Source: Acidobacteriota bacterium (GTDB lineage: Bacteria > Acidobacteriota > Vicinamibacteria > Vicinamibacterales > UBA2999). Taken from it: a stretch of 6,505 nucleotides of DNA. The stretch covers positions 1-6,505 of the forward strand of contig JABFRY010000470.1 of assembly GCA_013140955.1 (NCBI GenBank), read 5' to 3'. A program made the position numbers and the translations under genes. Of the stretch, positions 1 to 5,747 are shown one piece after another. The notes under the pieces were generated by a model. The model had not been told where the DNA came from. It saw only the letters and a program-made list of their open reading frames with translations, and searched no databases. Within the stretch, counting starts at the first letter, position 1, and each line of letters starts with the position of its first letter.

Positions 1-2
1 AG

Positions 3-1253
3 GTGGAGCTGCGCGCGGCCATCAACGCCGCCGTCCGCGCCAACGTGGCGCTCTACCCGGTGGACTCGCGTGGGCTTCAGGCCGTCGTGCCCGGCGGCGA
101 CGCGTCACAGAGCAGCAGCGGTGGCATCGCGGCGTTCTCGGGGCGTGGCGTGCGCCAGCAGTTCGACTCGCTGTTCCAGTCGCAGGACACCATCAACACG
201 CTGGCGACCGACACCGGGGGGCGGGCGTTCACCGACACCAACGACTTCGGCGAGGCGTTCGCGCAGGTGATCGAGGACACGTCGGCGTACTACCTGCTCG
301 GCTACGCCAGCACCAACGACACCGCTGACGGGCGCTACCGGCGCATCACGGTGCGCCTGAAGCGGCCGGACCTGCGCGTCGAGCACCGGGAGGGCTACTA
401 CGCCCCGCTCGACTTCGCGCACGCCGGCCGGCGTGACCGCGAAGCGCAGCTCGAGGCCCAAATGGACGCCGCCGTCTCGTCCACCGACCTGCCCCTGTCG
501 GTGGCCGCAGGGTGGTTTCGGGTCGCACCCGATCGCTTCTACGTTCCCGTGTCGGTGGCGGTGCCCGGCTCGGCGGTGCCCGTGACCGGCAACCGCGTGT
601 CGCTCGACGTGCTCGGGCGGGTGCGCGACGAGCGCGGCCAGGTCGTGGGGCGCGTTCGCGACACGGTGCAGGTGCCGCGCGAGAGCACCGGCGGGCTTGC
701 CGCACGCCAGGTGCTGTACCAGTCTGCCGTGACGCTTCCACCGGGCCGGTTCTCCCTCAAGGTCGTGGTCAGGGAGAACACCACGGGCGAGATGGGCTCG
801 TTCGAAGCGCCGGTGGTGGTGCCCGACCTGTCGGCGGCGCCTGTCAAGATGAGTTCGATCACGTTCGGCACGCAACTGCGGGAGGTGGACCGGCGAGACG
901 ATCAGAGCCCGCTGCGACAGGACGGTGTCGAGCTGCTGCCCAGCCTCACCCACGTCGTCTCCCGCCAGCAGCGGATGTACTTCCTCTACGAGGTCTACGA
1001 CGCGGGCCTCACGGAGGCCGCCCGACCGGAGCTCACGACGAGCCTGGCGTTCTACCGGGGCCGCGTGAAGGTGTTCGAGACGCCGGTGCTGGTGCGGACC
1101 GACGTGGATGCCACCGACCGTGGGGCCACGCGGTTCAGGATCGAGGTGGATGCGGCCGGTCTCGAACCCGGGCTCTACACCTGCCAGGTGAACGTGATCG
1201 ACGAGGCCACGGGGCGCTTCGTGTTCCCACGACTCGCCATCTACGTGCGCTGA
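3..1253 (+). CDS. VWFA-related domain protein, 5'-truncated (C-terminal 416 residues)
   Basis: The reading frame is open from the left edge, and the first in-frame codon (GTG at 3) is almost certainly internal. Visible residues 1-25 are the end of a von Willebrand A domain: a helix followed by ANVALYPVDSRGL. A stretch with INTLATDTGGRAF (about 64-76) and a YYLLGY strand (96-101) follows, then a GYYAP ending (131-135), the pattern of the acidobacterial VWFA-related family. About 280 further residues look like beta-rich extracellular domains with no motif I recognise. The N-terminal signal sequence and the metal-binding DxSxS of the VWA domain would lie upstream, outside the window. Proteins of this family are usually secreted or periplasmic and of unknown function. 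Nothing links this gene to the downstream cluster: 113 bp with two hairpins separate it from the next likely start. It is useful mainly as a lineage marker. Confidence 0.85.
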   Translation: MELRAAINAAVRANVALYPVDSRGLQAVVPGGDASQSSSGGIAAFSGRGVRQQFDSLFQSQDTINTLATDTGGRAFTDTNDFGEAFAQVIEDTSAYYLLGYASTNDTADGRYRRITVRLKRPDLRVEHREGYYAPLDFAHAGRRDREAQLEAQMDAAVSSTDLPLSVAAGWFRVAPDRFYVPVSVAVPGSAVPVTGNRVSLDVLGRVRDERGQVVGRVRDTVQVPRESTGGLAARQVLYQSAVTLPPGRFSLKVVVRENTTGEMGSFEAPVVVPDLSAAPVKMSSITFGTQLREVDRRDDQSPLRQDGVELLPSLTHVVSRQQRMYFLYEVYDAGLTEAARPELTTSLAFYRGRVKVFETPVLVRTDVDATDRGATRFRIEVDAAGLEPGLYTCQVNVIDEATGRFVFPRLAIYVR

Positions 1254-1272
1254 TCGACGGGACCGGCCGGCG

Positions 1273-1318
1273 CGCCACGTCCGTGGCGACGCCGGGCTTG
1301 GCTCGCCCCTTCGGGGCG
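1273..1318. terminator. Two GC-rich hairpins after the VWFA gene (possible terminator or REP-like element)
   Basis: Two hairpins lie just after the stop codon at 1251-1253. The first, 1273-1288, has a perfect 6-bp stem (CGCCAC / GTGGCG) around a 4-nt loop. The second, 1304-1318, has a 6-bp stem (CGCCCC / GGGGCG) around TTC. No T-tract follows either one, so a classical intrinsic terminator is not supported. They could slow or end transcription of the VWFA gene, or be a copy of a dispersed palindromic intergenic repeat. The pairing is seen directly; the function is a guess. Confidence 0.35.
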
Positions 1319-1327
1319 GCGCGGGCG

Positions 1328-1336
1328 TGGCATGAT
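1328..1336 (+). promoter_or_regulatory. Possible extended -10 promoter for the RibD-like gene
   Basis: TGG followed by CATGAT (1331-1336) resembles an extended -10 element, with 4 of 6 matches to TATAAT. Transcription would then begin near 1343, which places the ATG at 1337 outside the message and favours the ATG at 1367. A GAGGG (1349-1353) lies 13 nt before that ATG, a rather long spacing. No convincing -35 is visible, because the expected position falls in the hairpin at 1304-1318. Confidence 0.25.
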
Positions 1337-1366
1337 ATGTCCGGTCCCGAGGGTTTCCGACTCCAC

Positions 1367-2338
1367 ATGTCCCAGTCCGCCGGCCAGGCGCCGCCCCCAC
1401 CGCACGCAGACCCGCAGGCGCAGGCCTGGCAGGCGGTGCTGGACGCCGCCCGGCTCGCGGAGCCGCTGGCGGCTGCGGCAGCGCCTGGGGCCTTTGCGCT
1501 CGGACCGCAGGGCACCCTGGACGCCGTGCCAGCGCAGCACCCGGACGTCGCCCTCCTGTGGATCCCGGAGCGCGGGTGGGCGCTGCGGCTGGGCGACGGC
1601 GACCCGCGTCGGCCGCTCATCGAGCTCTACCTGCCGATCTGCTCCGCGACGCGGGCGCACCGCGTGACGGTCGGGCACCTGGGACAGTCGCTCGACGGCT
1701 TCATCGCAACCCACACGGGTGATTCCCAGTTCGTGACGGGTCACGAGAACATCCTGCACCTGCACCGCATGCGGGCGCTCAGCGACGCGGTGATCGTGGG
1801 GGCCGGCACCGTCGCGGCCGACGATCCCCGCCTGACCACGCGACACGTGCCGGGGCCCAATCCGCTCCGTGTGGTGCTCGACCCGGGGCGGCGGCTCACG
1901 GACACCTACGGCCTGTTTCGCGACACGTCGGCGCGCACGCTCTACCTCTGCGCAAAGCACCTGGCGGGGCACGACGAGCGCATCGGCACGGCCCTCGTGG
2001 AAGGCGTGGAGGGCGACGAGTCGGGCCTCGACGTCGCACGCGTGCTCGACCTGCTGTGGGATCGCGGCTGCACGCGGATCTTCGTGGAAGGCGGCGGCGT
2101 CACCGTCTCCGCGTTCCTCGAGGCCGACCTGCTCGACCGTCTGCAGGTGGCGATCGCGTCGCTCATCATCGGGAGCGGGCGGCCGGCCATCCGCCTGCCG
2201 GCCCAGCCCGTCCTGGGCGATTGCCGGCGTCCCCGGTACCGCGTGTTCCGCATGGGCGGCGACGTGCTCTTCGACTGCGAGCTGCGCGCGAGCGCGGAAG
2301 CGCCCCTGGCGGGAGCGCCCGTCGCGCGCATCATCTGA
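1367..2338 (+). CDS. RibD C-terminal-domain reductase (DHFR-like fold) with N-terminal extension
   Basis: The 323-residue protein has a RibD_C-type domain from about residue 99 to the end. Visible family marks are SLDG (108-111), a G-D-S near 118-120, H-x-R-M-R-A-L-S-D (133-140), VGAGTV (144-149), DDPRLTTR (152-159), a VVLDPGRR strand (169-176) and VEGGG (240-244). In riboflavin synthesis this domain uses NADPH to reduce the ribose of a ribosylaminopyrimidine phosphate to ribityl. The zinc deaminase domain that normally precedes it in RibD is absent. In its place is a roughly 95-residue extension with a low-complexity Ala-rich start and a conserved-looking stretch around LLWIPERGWALRLG (63-76). 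A stand-alone reductase beside a PTPS-like gene suggests a side pathway, not core riboflavin synthesis. The start is uncertain: ATG at 1337 (333 aa) or ATG at 1367; 1367 fits the weak promoter and GAGGG better. The gene converges on the methyltransferase, with 16 nt between stops. Confidence 0.85.
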   Translation: MSQSAGQAPPPPHADPQAQAWQAVLDAARLAEPLAAAAAPGAFALGPQGTLDAVPAQHPDVALLWIPERGWALRLGDGDPRRPLIELYLPICSATRAHRVTVGHLGQSLDGFIATHTGDSQFVTGHENILHLHRMRALSDAVIVGAGTVAADDPRLTTRHVPGPNPLRVVLDPGRRLTDTYGLFRDTSARTLYLCAKHLAGHDERIGTALVEGVEGDESGLDVARVLDLLWDRGCTRIFVEGGGVTVSAFLEADLLDRLQVAIASLIIGSGRPAIRLPAQPVLGDCRRPRYRVFRMGGDVLFDCELRASAEAPLAGAPVARII

Positions 2339-2341
2339 CGC

Positions 2342-2365
2342 GGGCGCCGCGCCCTCAGCGCGGTG
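2342..2365. terminator. GC hairpins in the convergent gap (possible bidirectional terminator)
   Basis: The 16-nt gap between the RibD-like and methyltransferase stop codons can form either of two overlapping hairpins. One is 2342-2354, with a 5-bp stem (GGGCG / CGCCC). The other is stronger: 2345-2365, with an 8-pair stem including one G-T pair and a 5-nt loop that contains the methyltransferase stop codon. Neither has a T-tract. The position at convergent gene ends suggests a termination role on both strands, but this is inference. Confidence 0.4.
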
Positions 2366-3233
2366 GCCGGGGCGGATGGGCGAGCAGGTCCTCGTGTCCC
2401 ACCACCAGGCTCGACGTGCCCGCCTCGATGACCCGCTGGCGCCTGGTCGCCCAGGCCTCGATGCTCCCGGCGTGCTCGGGCGCGATGGACGCCGCGGCCG
2501 ACGCCCACCCCTGCACCAGGGCCTCCTGCATCTCCCGATCGCAGGGGCCCAGCAGCCAGTCGCTCTGGTGCCGCTCCACCCGGTAGGCCAGGCGCTCCAG
2601 GCTCCTCGCGGTCTCCGACGCGGCTGATGGCCCGAGCGCCGGGCCGAATCCCTTGTCCGTCACCTGGTGCTCGTTGACGAGCGTCCGCACCAGCCCGTCA
2701 TCGGGATCCGCGGGGGAGCATTCGATGCGGCCATCGTAGCTGAGGGCCATGTGGACGAGTGCGCCCTGCGCGTGACACCGCACGGCCAGCGCCTCGACCC
2801 AGTGGCGCGACACCAGATCGAGCAGCGCCGAGGCCGTCACGAGGTGCTGCCCCGCGAAGAGTTCCTCGTCGTCGAGCGCGGCCAGGCTGCCGAGCCTCGT
2901 GCGGATGTCCCACTGGTGGGCGCCGTGCGACACCTCCAGCCCCTCGGGTGTGAACGTCGCGGTGTACCCGCACCCGGTGGCCCACCGGTACATCTCGTCG
3001 CCCACCTGGCCCAGGAGCGCCGCGTCCGCATCGGCGAGGATCCAGCGCTGCCGGCGTGGCAGGTACCCCGCCAGGTACCGCGTGTTCGAGCCGGTGCCGG
3101 CGCCCAGATCCAGCACGTGCACCCAGGCTGCGTGACCGAGCGCCTCCCCGGTGGCCCTGGCCAGGTGACGTGCACGCGATGCCGCGTCCACGGGCTCGCG
3201 GAGATGGAGCCACGCGGCACTGAACTCACCCAT
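2355..3233 (-). CDS. Class I SAM-dependent methyltransferase
   Basis: The 292-residue protein carries the Rossmann SAM-binding motif I VLDLGAGTGSN (40-50) and a following strand WILADAD (64-70) whose Asp68 or Asp70 would bind the SAM ribose. A motif-IV-like segment, LVTASALLDLVSRHW, lies at 131-145. A distinctive C-terminal stretch, NEHQVTDKGFGPALGP (187-202), is followed by a probable helical end. The first ~30 residues look helical and may cap the active site. The acceptor cannot be read from the sequence. As the last gene of a four-gene operon with PTPS-like and glycosyltransferase genes, it probably methylates the same small molecule. Its ATG overlaps the end of the glycosyltransferase by 8 nt (ATGGGTGA), which implies translational coupling. 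General small-molecule O- or N-methyltransferase is the safest name. Confidence 0.88.
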   Translation of the reverse strand: MGEFSAAWLHLREPVDAASRARHLARATGEALGHAAWVHVLDLGAGTGSNTRYLAGYLPRRQRWILADADAALLGQVGDEMYRWATGCGYTATFTPEGLEVSHGAHQWDIRTRLGSLAALDDEELFAGQHLVTASALLDLVSRHWVEALAVRCHAQGALVHMALSYDGRIECSPADPDDGLVRTLVNEHQVTDKGFGPALGPSAASETARSLERLAYRVERHQSDWLLGPCDREMQEALVQGWASAAASIAPEHAGSIEAWATRRQRVIEAGTSSLVVGHEDLLAHPPRPPR

Positions 3234-4281
3234 CGATCATCCTCCTCAGCACGCCGTCGAATTCCGTCCCCGCGGTCTCCCAGGAGCGCCGCAACCGGCG
3301 CGCGCGGCGAGCGCCGGCCCGAAGTGCGGTCCTGGTTGTCGGAACGGTGAGCACGCGACCCATCGCGGCCGCAAACCCCTCTGCATCGTCCGGCGCCACC
3401 AGCAGGCCGGCGTCGGGGGGCACCAGTTCCGGAATCCCCCCGGTGCGCGTGGCCACGACCGGGACGGCGTGCGCCAGGGCTTCCGCCACCACCATGCCGT
3501 ACCCCTCGTAGCGCGTGGCGAGGACGAACAGATCGGCACGGTCGTACAACGCAGCCAGTGCGGTCGTCGAGGCCTCACCGGCCAGCGTCACACGCTCGTC
3601 GAGACCGAGCGCCCTGATGAGCGTCCGAACGGCCTCGGTGGTGGCCGGCGCGCGATCGAGGCTGCCGGCCAGCGTGAGGTGCCACGCGACGTGCCGGTAT
3701 GCGGCGAGCGCCCGCACCAGGATGTCGTGTCCCTTGCGCGGGGTGAGCGTGGCCACGCAGAGCAGGGACACCGTTGGACCATCGCCTCCCCGCCCTTCGG
3801 GCGCCTCCTCGACGCCCGGACGGACGCTGCTCAGGCGCGCCGCGGGGACGCCGAAATCCGCCATCAGCCGATCCGCCGTGGCCTGATGGGTCACGACGAC
3901 GTGGCGGGCGGCGCGCAGCGCCTGCCGCTCGTCCGAGGCCAGGCGCTGTCGGGTCTGGTCGTCGAGGCCGGTCTCGAGCGCCAGGGGATGGTGCACGAGC
4001 GCCACCAGGCGGAGGCGTCCGGACTCACGGGCGGCCAGGTCCGGCAGCGCGCCGAACGCCAGACCGTCCACGAGCACCAGGCGTCCGTCCGGCACGGCCC
4101 CGAACACCGCCTCGGCCGCGCGGCGGTCGGCCGGGCCAGGCATGGGATAGGCCCCGTCGAGTTCGTGGACGTCCACGTCCCAGCCAAGGGCCCGCAAGCG
4201 GGCCACGATCTCGCGGTCGTAGCGGTAGCCGCCTGTCGCCGTGTCGAGGCGGCCGGGCACCACCAGGGAAAGCACGGGCAC
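3226..4281 (-). CDS. GT4-family glycosyltransferase (GT-B fold)
   Basis: The 351-residue protein has the length and two-domain order of GT4 retaining glycosyltransferases. The N-terminal acceptor domain begins with a strand and a Gly-Gly-Tyr turn (17-19), and HHPL lies at 97-100. The C-terminal donor domain begins near 171 with SLLCVATLTPRKGHDIL; Arg182 and Lys183 are the usual phosphate-binding pair. The EX7E motif is intact (Glu259 and Glu267 in EGYGMVVAE), followed by GGIPELV (281-287). No signal peptide or membrane segment is seen, so it should act in the cytoplasm with a nucleotide-sugar donor. Translation starts at a GTG only 4 nt after the PTPS-like stop; a weak GAGG lies 10 nt upstream. 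Donor and acceptor cannot be determined. Operon position suggests it glycosylates the product of the PTPS-like and dehydrogenase steps, in loose analogy to cyanobacterial pterin glycosides. Confidence 0.9.
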   Translation of the reverse strand: MPVLSLVVPGRLDTATGGYRYDREIVARLRALGWDVDVHELDGAYPMPGPADRRAAEAVFGAVPDGRLVLVDGLAFGALPDLAARESGRLRLVALVHHPLALETGLDDQTRQRLASDERQALRAARHVVVTHQATADRLMADFGVPAARLSSVRPGVEEAPEGRGGDGPTVSLLCVATLTPRKGHDILVRALAAYRHVAWHLTLAGSLDRAPATTEAVRTLIRALGLDERVTLAGEASTTALAALYDRADLFVLATRYEGYGMVVAEALAHAVPVVATRTGGIPELVPPDAGLLVAPDDAEGFAAAMGRVLTVPTTRTALRAGARRARRLRRSWETAGTEFDGVLRRMIDG

Positions 4282-4285
4282 GCGT

Positions 4286-4693
4286 CTACGGCCTCGGTAC
4301 CGCGCCCTCGAACGAGGCCCACGCGACGTGCGACTCGTGCAGCGTGACCTTCACGCCGGAGATGCCCAGCGCCTGCTCTCCCAGTTCCCCGCCGTGGAGG
4401 GCCGCCACGAACCGATCGAACACCACACGTGCCAGGAACTCGGTGGTCGTGTTGCGCCCGGCGAAGTCCGGATCCTCGTCGAGGTTGCGGAAGCTGAGGC
4501 CCGCGAGGATGACGCGCAGCACCTCCGTGGCCCGCCCGATGTCCACGACGATGCCGTCACGATCGAGGTCGGGGCGGCGCAGCTCGAGATCCACCACGTA
4601 GGTGGCGCCGTGCAGGCGCTGCGCGGGTCCGAACACCGCGCCCTGGAAGCTGTGCGCGATCATCATGTGGTCACGGACGACGACGGTATACAT
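4286..4693 (-). CDS. Divergent PTPS/QueD-like T-fold protein lacking the canonical catalytic residues
   Basis: The 135-residue protein matches the length and strand-helix order of 6-pyruvoyl-tetrahydropterin synthase / 6-carboxytetrahydropterin synthase. Against E. coli QueD as I remember it: AHSF (13-16) keeps the first zinc His (His14); LHGATY (27-32) keeps His28, but the second His of HGH is Ala30; the catalytic Cys position four residues before His28 is Ala24; the LDH of the catalytic Asp-His pair reads L-S-F (66-68). The G-x-VVD strand (47-51), NTTTEFLA (81-88, in place of N-P-T-x-E-x-L-A) and the pterin-anchoring Glu (Glu120 in LHESHVAW) remain. Extra histidines at 9, 119 and 122 could supply metal ligands or acid-base groups. 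It probably binds a pterin-like compound but should not do the standard lyase chemistry. It lies second in the operon, 15 nt after the dehydrogenase stop. Confidence 0.85.
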   Translation of the reverse strand: MYTVVVRDHMMIAHSFQGAVFGPAQRLHGATYVVDLELRRPDLDRDGIVVDIGRATEVLRVILAGLSFRNLDEDPDFAGRNTTTEFLARVVFDRFVAALHGGELGEQALGISGVKVTLHESHVAWASFEGAVPRP

Positions 4694-4698
4694 GGTGG

Positions 4699-4703
4699 CT
4701 CCC
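4699..4703 (-). promoter_or_regulatory. Ribosome binding site of the PTPS-like gene
   Basis: GGGAG on the minus strand lies 5 nt before the ATG at 4693, within the 15-nt gap after the dehydrogenase stop. It fixes the start of the PTPS-like protein and supports translation from a shared transcript. Confidence 0.7.
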
Positions 4704-4708
4704 GGAAT

Positions 4709-5674
4709 TCAGTAGCGAATGCGGTGACAGAGCGTCCCGCTCGCGCCCGACGCGAGCATGGGCATCAGCGAGGGGAGGTCCTCGAACGGACTCTCGCCGG
4801 TGACGAGAGCATCCAGCACCGGATCGGCCAGCAGATCCAGGACCAGGCCCATGCGACGCCGCGTATCCCAGCGGGCGCGCTGGGACGCCGCGACGTGGCC
4901 CACCTGCGACGAACGCAGGTCCAGCCGCCGCGAATGGAACGCCTCACCGAGCGGCACCGGCACGAGCGCGCTCCCGTACCAGCTCAGCTCCAGGACCGTG
5001 GCCTCGAAGCCCGCGAGACGCAGTGCCTGCGCAAGCCCGGCGGGGCTGCTGCTCGCGTGCACGACGAGGTCCGCATCACCCGTGGCGGTCTCCGGCGTGC
5101 GGAAGGGCACGCCCAGAGCGTCGGCCACCGCCGCGCGGGACGGATCGATGTCGATGAGTTCGACCTGGCACCCGACGATCCGCGCAGCCAGCCACGCCAC
5201 CAGGCTGCCCACGGTGCCTGCGCCGACCACCCGCACCCGATCACCGACGCGTGGTGAGCCGTCCCAGAGCGCGTTGACGGCGGTCTCGAGATTCGCCGCG
5301 AGGATCGCGCGTCCAGCGGGCACCGAGTCGGGGACGACGTACAGCGCCTCGGCCGGCACCACATACGCGGTCTGGTGGGGATACAGCACGAACACCGTCG
5401 CCCCGGTCAGTGCCGGGGCGCCGGCCACGACACGGCCGACGTTCGCGTAGCCGTACTTGACGGGAAAGGGGAAGGCGCCGTCCTGGAACGGCGCGCGCAT
5501 CCGTGCGAACTCGCTCTCGGGCACGCGGCCCGCGAACACCAGCGACTCGGTGCCCCGGCTGACAGCGCTGAAGAGCGACTCGACCAGCACCTCCCCGGGC
5601 CCGGGGCGGGGCAGCGCGGACGTGCGAATCTCGCCCACGCCGGGCGCCACCGTCCAGAATGCCCGCGCGGTCAC
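4709..5674 (-). CDS. BchC-like, zinc-less medium-chain dehydrogenase/reductase
   Basis: The protein is 321 residues from GTG at 5674, or 326 from CTG at 5689. It has an MDR layout: an N-terminal GroES-like domain, then a Rossmann domain with GAGTVG (151-156) and an acidic residue at the end of the second strand (Asp175 in ELIDID), suggesting NAD(H) preference. The catalytic zinc Cys of alcohol dehydrogenases is replaced by SRGTE (39-43). The usual GHE is replaced by KYGYANVG (73-80), and no four-Cys structural-zinc lobe is present. SRGTE is shared with BchC, the bacteriochlorophyllide dehydrogenase, as I recall that family. Other marks are YPHQ (98-101), ANLETA (127-132), SWYG (231-234), FHSRRLDLRSSQVGHV (246-261) and a terminal RIRY. 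No photosynthesis gene is nearby, so a BchC role is unlikely; a redox step on the cluster product fits better. It is the first gene of the operon. An ATG at 5749 is a third possible start, but it would run through the promoter region. Confidence 0.85.
   Translation of the reverse strand: MTARAFWTVAPGVGEIRTSALPRPGPGEVLVESLFSAVSRGTESLVFAGRVPESEFARMRAPFQDGAFPFPVKYGYANVGRVVAGAPALTGATVFVLYPHQTAYVVPAEALYVVPDSVPAGRAILAANLETAVNALWDGSPRVGDRVRVVGAGTVGSLVAWLAARIVGCQVELIDIDPSRAAVADALGVPFRTPETATGDADLVVHASSSPAGLAQALRLAGFEATVLELSWYGSALVPVPLGEAFHSRRLDLRSSQVGHVAASQRARWDTRRRMGLVLDLLADPVLDALVTGESPFEDLPSLMPMLASGASGTLCHRIRY
4866..4920. repeat. Two perfect hairpins inside the dehydrogenase gene
   Basis: 4866-4885 is an 8-bp perfect inverted repeat (TCCCAGCG / CGCTGGGA) around a 4-nt loop. 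4902-4920 is a 7-bp perfect one (ACCTGCG / CGCAGGT) around 5 nt. They lie 16 nt apart within the 3' third of the dehydrogenase coding sequence. One or two such stems are expected by chance in GC-rich DNA of this length, so a function is doubtful. Confidence 0.25.
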
Positions 5675-5696
5675 CGCCTGTGTCGTCAGTGTGTCG

Positions 5697-5704
5697 CTCC
5701 CTCC
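5697..5704 (-). promoter_or_regulatory. Strong Shine-Dalgarno (GGAGGGAG) ahead of the dehydrogenase
   Basis: GGAGGGAG on the minus strand ends 7 nt before an in-frame CTG at 5689, an ideal spacing. It is 22 nt before the first usual start, GTG at 5674. It is the best ribosome binding site in the window and raises the possibility of a CTG start. Confidence 0.55.
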
Positions 5705-5712
5705 GGCCGTCC

Positions 5713-5741
5713 ATTCTGTGGCTTTGGCGCCCACGATACAA
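5713..5741 (-). promoter_or_regulatory. Predicted promoter of the minus-strand operon
   Basis: On the minus strand, TTGTAT (5741-5736) and CAGAAT (5718-5713) are separated by 17 nt, giving 3/6 and 4/6 matches to the -35 and -10 consensus. Transcription would start near 5706, leaving about 16 nt of leader that begins right at the GGAGGGAG. The spacing is consistent, but the hexamers are weak. Confidence 0.4.
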
Positions 5742-5742
5742 T
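5737..5742 (+). promoter_or_regulatory. -10 element TACAAT, probably giving a leaderless mRNA
   Basis: TACAAT matches TATAAT at 5 of 6 positions and ends 5 nt before the ATG at 5748, so transcription would begin at or next to the start codon. No Shine-Dalgarno precedes this ATG, which fits leaderless translation. No good -35 is visible. The box overlaps the predicted -35 of the divergent minus-strand promoter. Confidence 0.45.
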
Positions 5743-5747
5743 CCCGC

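Noticed and set aside
512..1336. The RibD-like reading frame stays open about 825 nt upstream, overlapping the VWFA gene and giving a possible 608-residue protein.
   Set aside because: The upstream part is Arg/Gly/Ala-rich with no domain and lies out of frame over a clear VWFA gene. High-GC DNA often leaves shadow frames open. The RibD similarity begins well after 1367.
105..1400. A 431-codon antisense open frame across the VWFA gene.
   Set aside because: His/Arg-rich composition with no recognisable motif, and antisense to a well-supported coding region: a GC shadow.
1367..2338. Calling the reductase bifunctional RibD of riboflavin synthesis.
   Set aside because: There is no zinc deaminase motif (H-A-E and P-C-x-x-x-G-x-x-P-P-C types) in the N-terminal part, and no other rib gene is adjacent.
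4286..4693. Naming the T-fold protein QueD or PTPS and placing the window in queuosine or biopterin synthesis.
   Set aside because: The catalytic Cys, the Asp-His pair and one zinc His are absent, and no queC, queE, queF or folE-type neighbour is present.
4241..5257. A 338-codon plus-strand open frame opposite the PTPS-like and dehydrogenase genes.
   Set aside because: No domain is visible, and both underlying minus-strand genes have clear family motifs and a ribosome binding site.
4709..5674. Calling the dehydrogenase a zinc alcohol dehydrogenase.
   Set aside because: Both the Cys and His-Glu catalytic zinc ligand motifs are replaced, and the four-Cys structural-zinc lobe is absent.
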